In this document: in pieces, positions 16,398 to 25,332 of the stretch | Position numbering within the stretch: position 1 is the first letter of the stretch | Layout: each line of letters begins with the position of its first letter | Assembly (NCBI GenBank): GCA_902786565.1 | Contig: CADACW010000019.1 | Location: 1 to 64,000, forward strand | Direction: 5' to 3' | From: an uncultured Prevotellaceae bacterium | GTDB lineage: Bacteria > Bacteroidota > Bacteroidia > Bacteroidales > Bacteroidaceae | Length of the DNA: 64,000 nucleotides | Made by a program: the position numbers and the translations under genes | Notes under the pieces: generated by a model | Told to the model about the DNA's origin: nothing | Database searches by the model: none | The model's input: the letters and a program-made list of their open reading frames with translations, nothing else

Positions 16398-18335
16398 ATG
16401 CTGAAACTTTTCGTACCAGGCCGTCTGTGCCTGTTTGGAGAACATACTGACTGGGCGGGCCACTACCGCACCATGAACGCCGACATTGTGCCCGGAGCGG
16501 CCATCGTGACCGGCATTGAGCAGGGCATCTATGCCGAAGTGGAGAAATCGAGCATCTTCGAGGTGCACAGCGTGGCACCTGAGATGAACTCCGGATGGCG
16601 CGACTTTGCCTGCCGCATGGACGAGCAGGAACTGAAGCGCATAGCCCGCTCTGGCGATTTCTTCTGCTATTGCGCCGGTGTGGCTTCCTATATGCTGCAG
16701 TGGTACAAGGTGGGCGGCGTGCGCATCAACATCACCGAAATGACGCTGCCAATGAAGAGCGGACTCTCGTCGAGCGCCGCCATCTGCGTGCTCGTGGCCC
16801 GCGCCTTCAACCAGCTGTACAACCTGAACCTGAACACGATGGGCGAAATGAACATCGCCTACGTTGGCGAACTGCGCACGGCCAGCCGCTGCGGCCGTCT
16901 GGACCAGGCCTGCGCCTTCGGTGTGAAGCCCAGCCTGATGACCTTCGACGGTGACGAGGTGGAGGTGCAGACCATCAATGTGAAGAGCCACCTGTATTGG
17001 GTGTTTGCCGACCTCTGCGGCGAGAAGGACACCATCAAGATACTCTCCAGCCTGAACAAGGCCTACCCCTTCGCTTCGACCGAGAAGGAGCGCCAGTTGC
17101 ACAGCGCCTTAGGCGTGCAGAACCAGCAGTTCATTGCCGAGGCATTGGACTGTATGGCCCGCGGCGATGCCGAGCGGCTGGGCCGTCTGATGACCGAGAC
17201 CGAAGAGGTGTTCAACCGCCAAGTGGCCCCCCTGTGCCCCAGCGAACTCACATCGCCCCGCCTGAAGAAGGCGCTGGCCGACGAGCACATCAAGCAACTG
17301 ACCTGGGGCGGCAAGGGCGTAGGCTCACACGGCGACGGCTCGGTGCAATTCCTGGCCCGCGACGAGCAGACGCAACAACAGCTGGTGGAATATCTGGAAT
17401 CGCTGGGAATGCCCGCCTACAAACTGACCATACAGCCCGTACACACCGTCAGGAAAGCCATCATACCCGTGGCCGGATTCGGCACCCGCCTCTACCCCGC
17501 CACGCGCTGCCTGAAGAAAGATTTCTTCCCCATCCCCTGCGCCGACGGCATGGTGCGCCCCGTCATACTCATCCTGCTGGAAGAGCTCATTCAGAGCGGC
17601 ATTGAGGAGATTTGCCTCGTGCTGGGCAGCGAAGAGGAGCGCCAGCTCTACATCGACTTCTTTGAGCGGCCCCTCAGCGCCGACCATCTGTGCAAGCTCA
17701 ACGCCGAGAGCCAGGAGTACGAGAACCAGATCATCGACATTGGCAAGCGCCTGCGCTACGTCTACCAGAGGGAGAAGCGCGGATTCGGCCACGCCGTCTT
17801 CCAGGCACAGGAGTTCGCCCACAACGAGCCCGTGCTGCTGATGCTCGGCGACACGCTCTACAAGTCCACGTCAAACAAGCCCTGCGCCCTGCAACTCATC
17901 GAGGCATACGAGCGCCACAATCTGCCCATGCTGGGCCTCTACCCCGTAGAACTGGCCGAGGTGAGCCATTTTGGCATCATGACCGGCGTGTGGGAGGACA
18001 AGGACGAGCGGCTGCTCAACGTCAGCGCACTGGTGGAGAAGCCCAAGGCCAGCTATTCAGAAGAGTTTCTCGGCGTGCGCAACGCGCAGGGCGAAAAGGA
18101 GTACTGCTCGGTCTTCGGCCAGTACATCCTCACGCCAGAAGTGTTTGCACAGCTGGAAGCCGACATCAAGGCTGCCGACCAAGCCGGCGACCACAAGAAG
18201 GAGATAGAGCTGACGGCCGCTCTCGAGGCCGTGCGCCAGCAGAAAGGCATGATGGGCGTACGCCTGAAAGGCCTGCGCTTCGACATGGGCAACCCCCACG
18301 CGCTCATCAGCACCGTCAGCACTTTCGCAAAATAA
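16398..18335 (+). CDS. Bifunctional GHMP sugar kinase / GalU-like nucleotidyltransferase
   Basis: This is a 645-aa fusion. Residues 1 to about 350 are a galactokinase-like GHMP kinase: GRLCLFGEHTDW at the N-terminus, MKSGLSSSAAICV as the phosphate-binding motif, GRLDQACAF, and GGKGVGSHGDGSVQF near the end. From about 355 a sugar-1-phosphate nucleotidyltransferase follows, with IIPVAGFGTRLYPATRCLKK and FPIPCADGMVRP, like UTP-glucose-1-phosphate uridylyltransferase. The order suggests phosphorylation of a sugar at C1 followed by activation to an NDP-sugar. The sugar is not known. It differs in domain order from Bacteroides Fkp. The start at 16398 was chosen over a longer frame because the motif begins at once (MLKLFVPGRLCLFGEH) and a promoter lies just upstream. 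murF-alr follows after 35 bp. Confidence 0.8.
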   Translation: MLKLFVPGRLCLFGEHTDWAGHYRTMNADIVPGAAIVTGIEQGIYAEVEKSSIFEVHSVAPEMNSGWRDFACRMDEQELKRIARSGDFFCYCAGVASYMLQWYKVGGVRINITEMTLPMKSGLSSSAAICVLVARAFNQLYNLNLNTMGEMNIAYVGELRTASRCGRLDQACAFGVKPSLMTFDGDEVEVQTINVKSHLYWVFADLCGEKDTIKILSSLNKAYPFASTEKERQLHSALGVQNQQFIAEALDCMARGDAERLGRLMTETEEVFNRQVAPLCPSELTSPRLKKALADEHIKQLTWGGKGVGSHGDGSVQFLARDEQTQQQLVEYLESLGMPAYKLTIQPVHTVRKAIIPVAGFGTRLYPATRCLKKDFFPIPCADGMVRPVILILLEELIQSGIEEICLVLGSEEERQLYIDFFERPLSADHLCKLNAESQEYENQIIDIGKRLRYVYQREKRGFGHAVFQAQEFAHNEPVLLMLGDTLYKSTSNKPCALQLIEAYERHNLPMLGLYPVELAEVSHFGIMTGVWEDKDERLLNVSALVEKPKASYSEEFLGVRNAQGEKEYCSVFGQYILTPEVFAQLEADIKAADQAGDHKKEIELTAALEAVRQQKGMMGVRLKGLRFDMGNPHALISTVSTFAK

Positions 18336-18370
18336 TTTCCCCCCTCAACAACAATTATCATACACACCAG

Positions 18371-20935
18371 ATGTCATATACAACTGAGAAAGTGGCGACG
18401 CTCATCGGCGCACGCCGCTACGGACGAACAAACATCAGCATCGGGTGGCTGCTCACCGACAGCCGCTCGCTCTGTTTCCCCGAACAGACACTCTTCTTCG
18501 CCCTCCGCACAAAGGTGGGCGACGGCCACCGATACATAGGCGAGCTCTACCGCCGAGGCGTCAGGGCTTTCGTCGTAGAACACGTGCCCGACAACTATGC
18601 CGACGACTATGCCGACGCCGCCTTCCTGCAAGTGCCCTCGCCGCTGGCCGCCCTGCAACGGCTGGCCGAGCGCCATCGCGACGAGTTCGACATACCCGTG
18701 GTGGGCATCACGGGCTCAAACGGCAAGACCTGGGTCAAGGAGTGGCTCTACCAGACACTGCGCGGCAGCAGCGTGGTTCAGCAGCCCGACGGCGTGTTGC
18801 ACGGCGTGACCCGCTCGCCCCGCTCCTACAACTCGCAGATAGGCGTGCCCCTCTCAGTATGGCTGCTGTCAGAACAGTCGGCCATCGGACTCTTCGAGGC
18901 CGGCATCAGCGAGCCCGGCGAGATGATGGCCCTGCACGACATCATCCAGCCCACCATCGGCGTGTTCACATCGCTGGGCGCCGCCCATCAGGAGAACTTC
19001 CGCACGCTGGAGGAGAAATGTCTGGAGAAGATGCAGCTCTTCCACGGCACCAAAGCCATCGTCTATCCCAGCGACGACGACACCATCAGCCGCTGCGTGC
19101 GCCGCTCGCAATATCAGGGCGAGCGCATAGGCTGGAGCCGATTCAACGAGAAGGCCGCCATGTACGTGCAACTGCCGCCGTCCGCCAGCCAATCAACCAC
19201 CATCGACTATGTGTACAAGGGCGTGAAGGGCAGCTATACCATCCCCTTCGTCGACGAGGCTTCCGTGGAGAACAGCATCACCTGCGCCGCCACAGCACTC
19301 TATCTGGGCGTCAGGCCCGACGAGCTGGCACAGGCCATGGCCACCCTGGAGCCCATCGCCATGCGACTGGAGGTGAAACAGGGGCAGCGCGGACTCACGC
19401 TCATCAACGACTCATACAACAGCGACCTGCAGTCGCTCGACATTGCCCTCGACTTTATGAACCGCCGTGAGTTCAAGGACCAGCCGTCGGTACTCATTCT
19501 GAGCGACATCGTGCAGAGCGGCGAAACACCAGCCGAACTCTACCGCCAAGTGGCCGACCTGGCCGCCAAGCGCGGCATAGACCAGTTTGTGGGCATCGGG
19601 CCCGTCATCACGTCGCAGGCCGACAAGTTCGACATGCCCAAGAAGTGGTTCTTCACCGACGTGCCCCACTTCCTGGAGAGTGCCTTCTTCCGCCAGATGC
19701 ACAATGAGGTGGTGCTGCTCAAGGGTGCACGCCGCTTCGGATTTGAGCACATCAGCGAACTGCTGGAGCAAAAGGTCCACGAGACCATTCTCGAGGTCGA
19801 CCTGGGGGCCGTGGTGGCCAATCTGAACCACTTCCGCTCGCTGCTCAAGCCTGAGACGAAGATGGTGTGCATGATCAAGGCCGACGCCTACGGGGCAGGA
19901 GCCGTGGAGATTGCACGCACGCTGCAGGAAAACCGGGTGGACTATCTGGCCGTGGCCGTGGCCGACGAGGGTGCCGAGCTGCGCCGCGCCGGCATCACGC
20001 AGAACATCATCGTGATGAACCCTGAAATGTCATCGTTCAAGACACTCTTCGACTACGACCTGGAACCAGAGGTGTACAGCTTCCGGCTGATGGACGCCCT
20101 CATCAAGGCGGCCCGCACCCAGGGCATCACGGGCTGGCCCGTACACATCAAGCTGGACACCGGCATGCACCGGCTGGGATTCAACAGCGCCGACGATGCC
20201 GAGATGGGCCAGCTCATCGACCGTCTGCACCACCAGCAGGCCATCATTCCGCGCTCGGTATTCTCACATTTCGTGGGGAGTGACAGCGACGACTTCGACG
20301 CTTTCTCTGCCCAGCAGTTCCAGCTCTTCATGCACGCCAGCGACCAGTTGCAGGCCGCTTTCCCGCACAAGATTCTGCGGCACATCGACAATTCGGCCGG
20401 CATCGAGCACTTCCCCGAGCGGCAGCTCGACATGTGCCGTCTGGGCATCGGCCTTTACGGCGTGGAGCCTTATCTCCCGCCCACCTCTCACCCCTCACCT
20501 CTCACCTCTCACCTCTCACCTCTCACCTCTCACCCCTCACCTCTGCAGACCGTCTCAACGCTGAAGACCACCATCCTGCAACTGCGACACGTCAAACAGG
20601 GAGAGACCGTGGGCTACAGCCGCAAGGGCGTGTTGGAGCGCGACAGCATCATTGCCGCCATCCCTATTGGCTACGCCGACGGGCTGAACCGCCGCTTGGG
20701 CAACCGCCACTGCTACTGTCTGGTGAATGGGAAGAAGGCCGAATATGTGGGCAACATCTGCATGGACGTGGCCCTCATCGACGTCACAGAAATACCGTGC
20801 CAGGAGGGCGACTCGGTGGAGATTTTCGGTCGCCAGCTGCCTGTCACGGTATTGAGCGATGCGCTCGGCACCATCGCCTACGAGGTGCTCACCAGCGTGA
20901 GCAACCGCGTGAAGCGTATCTACTTCAAGGACTAA
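18371..20935 (+). CDS. murF-alr: Bifunctional MurF / alanine racemase
   Basis: This is an 854-aa fusion typical of Bacteroidetes. The N-terminal half is UDP-N-acetylmuramoyl-tripeptide-D-alanyl-D-alanine ligase (ATP loop GITGSNGKTWVKEWL; NDSYNSD). The C-terminal half, from about residue 470, is a PLP-dependent alanine racemase (LEVDLGAVVANLNHFR; MIKADAYGAGA with the PLP lysine; LDTGMHRLG; CRLGIGLYGVEPY; GNICMDV). Together they make D-Ala and add D-Ala-D-Ala to the peptidoglycan precursor. Ddl, encoded at 51-52 kb, supplies the middle step. An unusual Ser/Pro/Thr/Leu/His-rich insert right after YGVEPY (DNA 20481-20544) is encoded by a 7-bp repeat. The gene overlaps the convergent GH31 gene by 4 bp at its 3' end. 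Confidence 0.93.
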   Translation: MSYTTEKVATLIGARRYGRTNISIGWLLTDSRSLCFPEQTLFFALRTKVGDGHRYIGELYRRGVRAFVVEHVPDNYADDYADAAFLQVPSPLAALQRLAERHRDEFDIPVVGITGSNGKTWVKEWLYQTLRGSSVVQQPDGVLHGVTRSPRSYNSQIGVPLSVWLLSEQSAIGLFEAGISEPGEMMALHDIIQPTIGVFTSLGAAHQENFRTLEEKCLEKMQLFHGTKAIVYPSDDDTISRCVRRSQYQGERIGWSRFNEKAAMYVQLPPSASQSTTIDYVYKGVKGSYTIPFVDEASVENSITCAATALYLGVRPDELAQAMATLEPIAMRLEVKQGQRGLTLINDSYNSDLQSLDIALDFMNRREFKDQPSVLILSDIVQSGETPAELYRQVADLAAKRGIDQFVGIGPVITSQADKFDMPKKWFFTDVPHFLESAFFRQMHNEVVLLKGARRFGFEHISELLEQKVHETILEVDLGAVVANLNHFRSLLKPETKMVCMIKADAYGAGAVEIARTLQENRVDYLAVAVADEGAELRRAGITQNIIVMNPEMSSFKTLFDYDLEPEVYSFRLMDALIKAARTQGITGWPVHIKLDTGMHRLGFNSADDAEMGQLIDRLHHQQAIIPRSVFSHFVGSDSDDFDAFSAQQFQLFMHASDQLQAAFPHKILRHIDNSAGIEHFPERQLDMCRLGIGLYGVEPYLPPTSHPSPLTSHLSPLTSHPSPLQTVSTLKTTILQLRHVKQGETVGYSRKGVLERDSIIAAIPIGYADGLNRRLGNRHCYCLVNGKKAEYVGNICMDVALIDVTEIPCQEGDSVEIFGRQLPVTVLSDALGTIAYEVLTSVSNRVKRIYFKD
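20481..20544. repeat. 7-bp tandem repeat (CACCTCT) inside murF-alr
   Basis: About nine units of CACCTCT (with CACCCCT variants) are read in frame as repeating LTSHLSP/LTSHPSP, inserted after the YGVEPY motif of the racemase domain. Confidence 0.9.
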
Positions 20936-23289
20936 AGTTTCACTTCCGTCTTGCTCCCGTCATAGTCGGCCTCAGTCTGCCTACCGTCGGGCAGCACCAC
21001 GGTGAACTTTCGCTTGGCCGACATGCCGGGGTAAGCGCCCTGGCGGTCGGCAATGGTCAGCGTGCGTGTGCGGTCGTTCCAGCTGAAGTCTATCGTACTG
21101 TAGACACCCTTTTCATAGTTGTAGCCATCACCCTCGTCTTCGTAGAGGGTGAAGTTGCCGTCGGCTCCCGGATAGACGCGCAGTTCCAGATGGTCCGACG
21201 ATTTCTCGCCCACATACTGCATTTCGGGACCTAATGGCAGGATGCTGCCCGCCCGCACAAACATAGGCACGCGGTCAAGGGCAGTCTGCAACGTCACGTT
21301 CTGTCCGCCCTTGTAGCTACGGCCTGTCCAGAAGTCGTACCAAGTGGCGCCCTTCGGCAGATACTTGGTGATGGTCTTCGGCTGAGTCCAGTCCGTTGTA
21401 CCGACGGGAGAACCGTCGGTCACAGTTTTTCGGTCCCAGCCCGTCATGGCATCTTCGCGGATGATTTTCTCCTGCGTGTATTGCGGCACCAAGATGGGAG
21501 CGGCCAGGATGTTGCGGCCAAACATGAACTCGTCGGCCACATCCCACACCTTACGGTCGGCGGCAAAGTCGGCAAACAGCGGGCGCATGTAACTGTCGTC
21601 ATGGCTGGTCACCTGCCAGGCTATACTATATAAATAAGGTATTAGGCGGTAGCGCAGGCGAATCTGGCGCTCGATGGCATCGTAAACAGGTTCGCCCTTT
21701 TGGCCGAACTGCCAGATTTCGCGGGGTGCATCGGCACCGTGACTGCGGAACACAGGGCAGAACAGGCCGTACTGCATCCAGCGCACATAGAGCTCCTGGA
21801 ACTGGGGATTGCGCGGAGCCGAGCCGCTACCGCGGGTGTTGTACGACCCGCAGAAGAATCCGCCAATGTCGGTGTTGAAGTTCGGATTGCCCGTCAACGT
21901 GAAGCTCAGGCCGGCCGGCACCTGCTTGCGCAGCATATCCCACGACGAGGCCACGTCGCCGCTCCACATGTTGGAGCCATAATGCTGCTGTCCGGCAAAG
22001 GATGAGCGCGTCATGATGAACACGCGCTTAGAGGCCCCCTCCTGTCCTCCCTTTTGGGCGAGAGGGGTCTTGCGCTGCGACTGGTAGATGCCGCGCACGG
22101 TCTCCAGCGGGAAGGCATTGCGCAGCGAGCGCCAGGTGCCACCGGTGACGGGATGGGCATAGTCGCTCTCCTTCGGATTGAAGAAGTCGGGGTCGGTAGA
22201 GTCCATCCACCAGGCGTCTGTGCCGTAGTCGTAGAGCCGCTTCAGGTATTTCCAGTAGATGGCCCGCGCATCGGGGCTGAAGGCGTCGTAGACCTTCACG
22301 CCAGAGGGATAGTCCTTCATCGGCGGCCACACGTGCGAGATACCGCTCTGCGGCCACGTCTCGATAGGCAGCAGCAGCCCCTTGGCGTCCAGTTCGCGAT
22401 ACTGCTGGGTCATCGGGCCGAAGCTGGCCCAGATGCTAATCATAAAGTGGGCGTGCTTCTTGTGCACATTCTCAATCATCTGACGGCCCTGGCTGAAGTC
22501 TTCGGCCAGAAAGTCCATCGCGTTCCACAGATAGTTGGAGCCCCAGTACTGCCAGTCCTGGATGATGCCGTCGAGCGGCACCTGCAAGGCCCGGTATTGG
22601 TCTACGATGCCCTCGGTCTCCTTGGCGCTCTTGTAGCGTTCCTTCGACTGCCAGAAGCCGAAAGTCCAGCGGGGGAACATGGGCACGTCGCCGCTCAGAT
22701 GGCGCATCTGGGCGATGACGCCGTCGGCCGAGCCGCCATACATAAAGTAGTAGTCCACGCCTTGCCCCGCCTCTGAGTCGAAGGTCATGCCGTCGGCATT
22801 GTCCTCGAACAGCGTGGGCGAATAGTTCTCCCAGTAGAGGCCCCAGCCCTTGACAGACTGCAGCACGTTCTGGAAGTCCTCCAAGTTCGATTGCTCCATC
22901 CTCTTCTTCTCTCCGCGCCGGTTCATCTTGCCATTCTGGATGGTGCCCAGGCCGTAGACGGCCTCGTCCTTGTCGAGAGTGAAGGTCTGGCGGGCCTCAG
23001 CGGCGTTGCAGCTCTTCTCGCGGAGCAGCACCTTGCCTTTTGCGGTGAGAAACGTCAGGTTGCCCTGTGCGTCCTGGCGCACAGTCAGTTGGCTGCTCTT
23101 CCACGTGTTGCCCTTCTGCTCTACGGCCACCCCTTCTGGTTTGGCTATGACGACGAGCGTCTTGGTGGGCTTACCCTTCACAACGTGGACGATGCCGGGG
23201 GTGAAAAACTCAATCTTCGTCGCCCCCGTTTGGGCTGATGCAGTCAGCGAGACCAGCACAGCGGTCAAAGTCAAAATTGTCTTTTTCAT
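20932..23289 (-). CDS. GH31 family glycoside hydrolase (alpha-xylosidase/alpha-glucosidase type)
   Basis: This is a 785-aa secreted protein with signal peptide MKKTILTLTAVLVSLTASA. The GH31 barrel shows WTFGFWQSKERY, PLDGIIQDWQYWG, AWWMDSTDPDFF (nucleophile Asp near residue 361), TRSSFAGQQHYGSNMWSGD and CPVFRSHGAD, followed by C-terminal beta domains. The DWQYWG form of the first motif is seen in alpha-xylosidases acting on xyloglucan, so that activity is a fair guess. It is co-transcribed with the esterase upstream through a TGATG stop-start overlap. A 13-residue insert (PLAQKGGQEGAS) before RVFIMTRSSF is encoded by a palindromic repeat element. The 3' end overlaps convergent murF-alr. Confidence 0.9.
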   Translation of the reverse strand: MKKTILTLTAVLVSLTASAQTGATKIEFFTPGIVHVVKGKPTKTLVVIAKPEGVAVEQKGNTWKSSQLTVRQDAQGNLTFLTAKGKVLLREKSCNAAEARQTFTLDKDEAVYGLGTIQNGKMNRRGEKKRMEQSNLEDFQNVLQSVKGWGLYWENYSPTLFEDNADGMTFDSEAGQGVDYYFMYGGSADGVIAQMRHLSGDVPMFPRWTFGFWQSKERYKSAKETEGIVDQYRALQVPLDGIIQDWQYWGSNYLWNAMDFLAEDFSQGRQMIENVHKKHAHFMISIWASFGPMTQQYRELDAKGLLLPIETWPQSGISHVWPPMKDYPSGVKVYDAFSPDARAIYWKYLKRLYDYGTDAWWMDSTDPDFFNPKESDYAHPVTGGTWRSLRNAFPLETVRGIYQSQRKTPLAQKGGQEGASKRVFIMTRSSFAGQQHYGSNMWSGDVASSWDMLRKQVPAGLSFTLTGNPNFNTDIGGFFCGSYNTRGSGSAPRNPQFQELYVRWMQYGLFCPVFRSHGADAPREIWQFGQKGEPVYDAIERQIRLRYRLIPYLYSIAWQVTSHDDSYMRPLFADFAADRKVWDVADEFMFGRNILAAPILVPQYTQEKIIREDAMTGWDRKTVTDGSPVGTTDWTQPKTITKYLPKGATWYDFWTGRSYKGGQNVTLQTALDRVPMFVRAGSILPLGPEMQYVGEKSSDHLELRVYPGADGNFTLYEDEGDGYNYEKGVYSTIDFSWNDRTRTLTIADRQGAYPGMSAKRKFTVVLPDGRQTEADYDGSKTEVKL
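22031..22071. repeat. In-frame palindromic element, family B, copy 3
   Basis: On the minus strand, AGACCCCTC and GAGGGGGCCT form outer arms around an inner CCCAAAAGGG hairpin. The element encodes TPLAQKGGQEGAS inside the GH31 catalytic domain, where homologs are normally shorter (from memory of the family). Confidence 0.65.
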
Positions 23290-25064
23290 CAGTATGCTAT
23301 CTTTTTACCGTTTTTGATATAAATGCCTTTCAGACTGCTGGTGGGTTCTACACGGCGACCCTGCAGGTCGTAGACGGTGCCCGACGGCGTAGAGAGCGGG
23401 GCAGCTTGGTCCTCGATAGAAGTAAGCACGCCCTTGTAGAGCACAGCCGACTGGCCCACCACCAGGTCGGCCCAAGGCTGGTCGGCAGTATAGAAGGTGA
23501 TCTGATAGGGGGCCGTCTCGTAGACATCAAAGAAGAACCTGCCCAGCGTGGCACCGCTGAAGGCATTCTCGGCCGAATTGCCGATGTTGGTGGTCGGGGT
23601 GAAGGTTTCTTCGTGCACCACCGTGCCATCCAAATGCTCAATGGTGATTCTGACGGGCGAGAACGATGGCTGGTTCCAGTTGGCCAGACGGTGGAGCATC
23701 TGGTACTGGCCCTCGTGGAGCGTCAGCACGGTCGACGTCTTCGCGTCGGCAAAGCGAGCATAGCCGGCTCCGGGCTTGCCGTCGACGTTGCGCACATAGA
23801 GTCCCCACTCGAAGTCGTGCGTGTCGCCGGTGAACTGGAACACACGGCAGCCCTGCGAATAGCCGCCGCTATAGCCCACGCGCTCCTCGTTGCCGTCGCT
23901 GGTCATCCACCCTTCGGGCACGCTGCCAACGTCAGAGAAGACCTTGCTGAACACGTAGCTGCCCGTCAGTTCTTGCACCGTGATGGGCAGTTCGGCCGTC
24001 GATGTGCCCACCATCGAGCCGTCGCTCTTCGTGGCGGTGGCCACGGCCTTGATGATGTGAGTGCCCTTTGCCAGTGTGCCCACCTTACAGGTGTAGGGGG
24101 CGGCTGTCTTGGTGGCTATCAGGTTGTCGCCATTATAGAATGTCACCTTCAGTTTGCTGCCGCTGGGGGCATTGTCGGGCAGGCTGGCATCCACGGTGAC
24201 GGTGATGGGGGCCATCTGCGTCTTTCCGCCCAGTGTGACGTAGTTCAGGCTGCCCTGCGGCGAGGTGAAACGCACCGTAGGCTCCTGCATGTTGAGCGAG
24301 AAACGGCTGCAGAAGCGCCAAATCTCGTCGCCCGTCTTCACGCCGTTGTCGTTGCTGATCCAGTGGCCCTTGGTGGCCATCTCCATCAGCACCACCTCTA
24401 CACCGTTCTTGCCCGGCCCCCAGGTGCGGCGAGTGATGTGCCAGGCGCCGCGGTAGTTAGTCTCCACCTTGGCCTGCGAGGGGCATCCGTTGTGGTTGAT
24501 CCAGGCATTCAGGGCACCCTGCACGCCGCTGAACGACACCACGTCGTCGCTGGTACCGTGGGTGTGGATGATGGGGATGGGCCTCACGTTGGCGTTGGCC
24601 GTGGTGCCCCACATGGGGTAGCCGCTGATGGGCGCAAAGGCGGCAATCAGGTCGGGTATCTTGTTCATGGCGTGATAGGTGAACATGCCACCCATCGAGA
24701 AGCCGGACAGGTAGACGCGGTTGCGGTCAATCTTGTATTTCGACACCATCGCATCGATGAGGGCCTTGACGAAATTGATGTCGCGGTCGCCGCCAATGTC
24801 CCATCCCTTGTCGATGCCGTTGGGGAAGACGGTGACAAATTTGGCCGTGTCGGCCACACTTTCAATCTGCAGCATCCCCTTCTGGTAGTTGGCATCCTGA
24901 TTCATGCCGTGGCACGAAATCAGCAGGGGTCTGTTCTCGCCAAGGTTCTTAGGGACATAGACGATGTAGTTGCGCGACGTGCCGCCCACGGTGATGTTCT
25001 CGCCCGAGGCCGACGACAGTCCTGCCAGCAGCAGGAGGAAAGCAAAAAGTAAATTTCTTTTCAT
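23289..25064 (-). CDS. Secreted CE1/PHB-depolymerase-like esterase
   Basis: This is a 591-aa protein with a signal peptide (MKRNLLFAFLLLLAGLSSASG). The first half is an alpha/beta-hydrolase of the esterase-depolymerase type: PLLISCHGMNQDANYQ (oxyanion region), nucleophile elbow GFSMGG, and KGHWISNDNG with the likely catalytic His. Such enzymes include feruloyl and acetyl-xylan esterases of family CE1. The second half holds Ig-like and carbohydrate-binding-like beta domains. It ends VYDLQGRRV...LKGIYIKNGKKIAY, a tail common on secreted Prevotella proteins, perhaps a type IX secretion signal. It is first in an operon with GH31, with the promoter at 25094-25101. The likely role is removing ester side groups so the glycosidase can act. 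Confidence 0.8.
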   Translation of the reverse strand: MKRNLLFAFLLLLAGLSSASGENITVGGTSRNYIVYVPKNLGENRPLLISCHGMNQDANYQKGMLQIESVADTAKFVTVFPNGIDKGWDIGGDRDINFVKALIDAMVSKYKIDRNRVYLSGFSMGGMFTYHAMNKIPDLIAAFAPISGYPMWGTTANANVRPIPIIHTHGTSDDVVSFSGVQGALNAWINHNGCPSQAKVETNYRGAWHITRRTWGPGKNGVEVVLMEMATKGHWISNDNGVKTGDEIWRFCSRFSLNMQEPTVRFTSPQGSLNYVTLGGKTQMAPITVTVDASLPDNAPSGSKLKVTFYNGDNLIATKTAAPYTCKVGTLAKGTHIIKAVATATKSDGSMVGTSTAELPITVQELTGSYVFSKVFSDVGSVPEGWMTSDGNEERVGYSGGYSQGCRVFQFTGDTHDFEWGLYVRNVDGKPGAGYARFADAKTSTVLTLHEGQYQMLHRLANWNQPSFSPVRITIEHLDGTVVHEETFTPTTNIGNSAENAFSGATLGRFFFDVYETAPYQITFYTADQPWADLVVGQSAVLYKGVLTSIEDQAAPLSTPSGTVYDLQGRRVEPTSSLKGIYIKNGKKIAY

Positions 25065-25093
25065 AGATTTCAGTTCATTGAATAATTATTGTG

Positions 25094-25101
25094 CAAAGGT
25101 A
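25094..25101 (-). promoter_or_regulatory. Promoter -7 box of the esterase-GH31 operon
   Basis: TACCTTTG on the minus strand lies about 30 bp upstream of the esterase start, matching TAnnTTTG. Confidence 0.65.
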
Positions 25102-25200
25102 CAGTTTTCCAGCGCCATGGTCTTTCACATTCGTTGCAATGGTTTTTCTTTTTGGCAAACGCCGCCATTTCACTCTCCCCAACGTGCTCCAGCCGACTCT

Positions 25201-25237
25201 TATAAGGCATATATCTGGGAGTTAGAAGGCATATAAT
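25201..25237. repeat. About 22-bp repeat, locus 2
   Basis: One full unit (TGGGAGTTAGAAGGCATATAA) follows a partial TATAAGGCATATA, in the gap between the esterase and the RM block. Confidence 0.7.
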
Positions 25238-25262
25238 AAAAGTTTTTGTGCATAAAAAGCAG

Positions 25263-25289
25263 TTGTTTCCAATAATTTTTGTACTTTTG
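25263..25289 (+). promoter_or_regulatory. Promoter of the RM module
   Basis: TACTTTTG at 25282-25289 matches TAnnTTTG, with a TTG at 25263-25265 as a possible -33 element. The methyltransferase start lies 43 bp downstream. Confidence 0.55.
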
Positions 25290-25332
25290 CAGTCAGCTTG
25301 GCAATCCCAAGTGAATATAACCATTAATCGTT

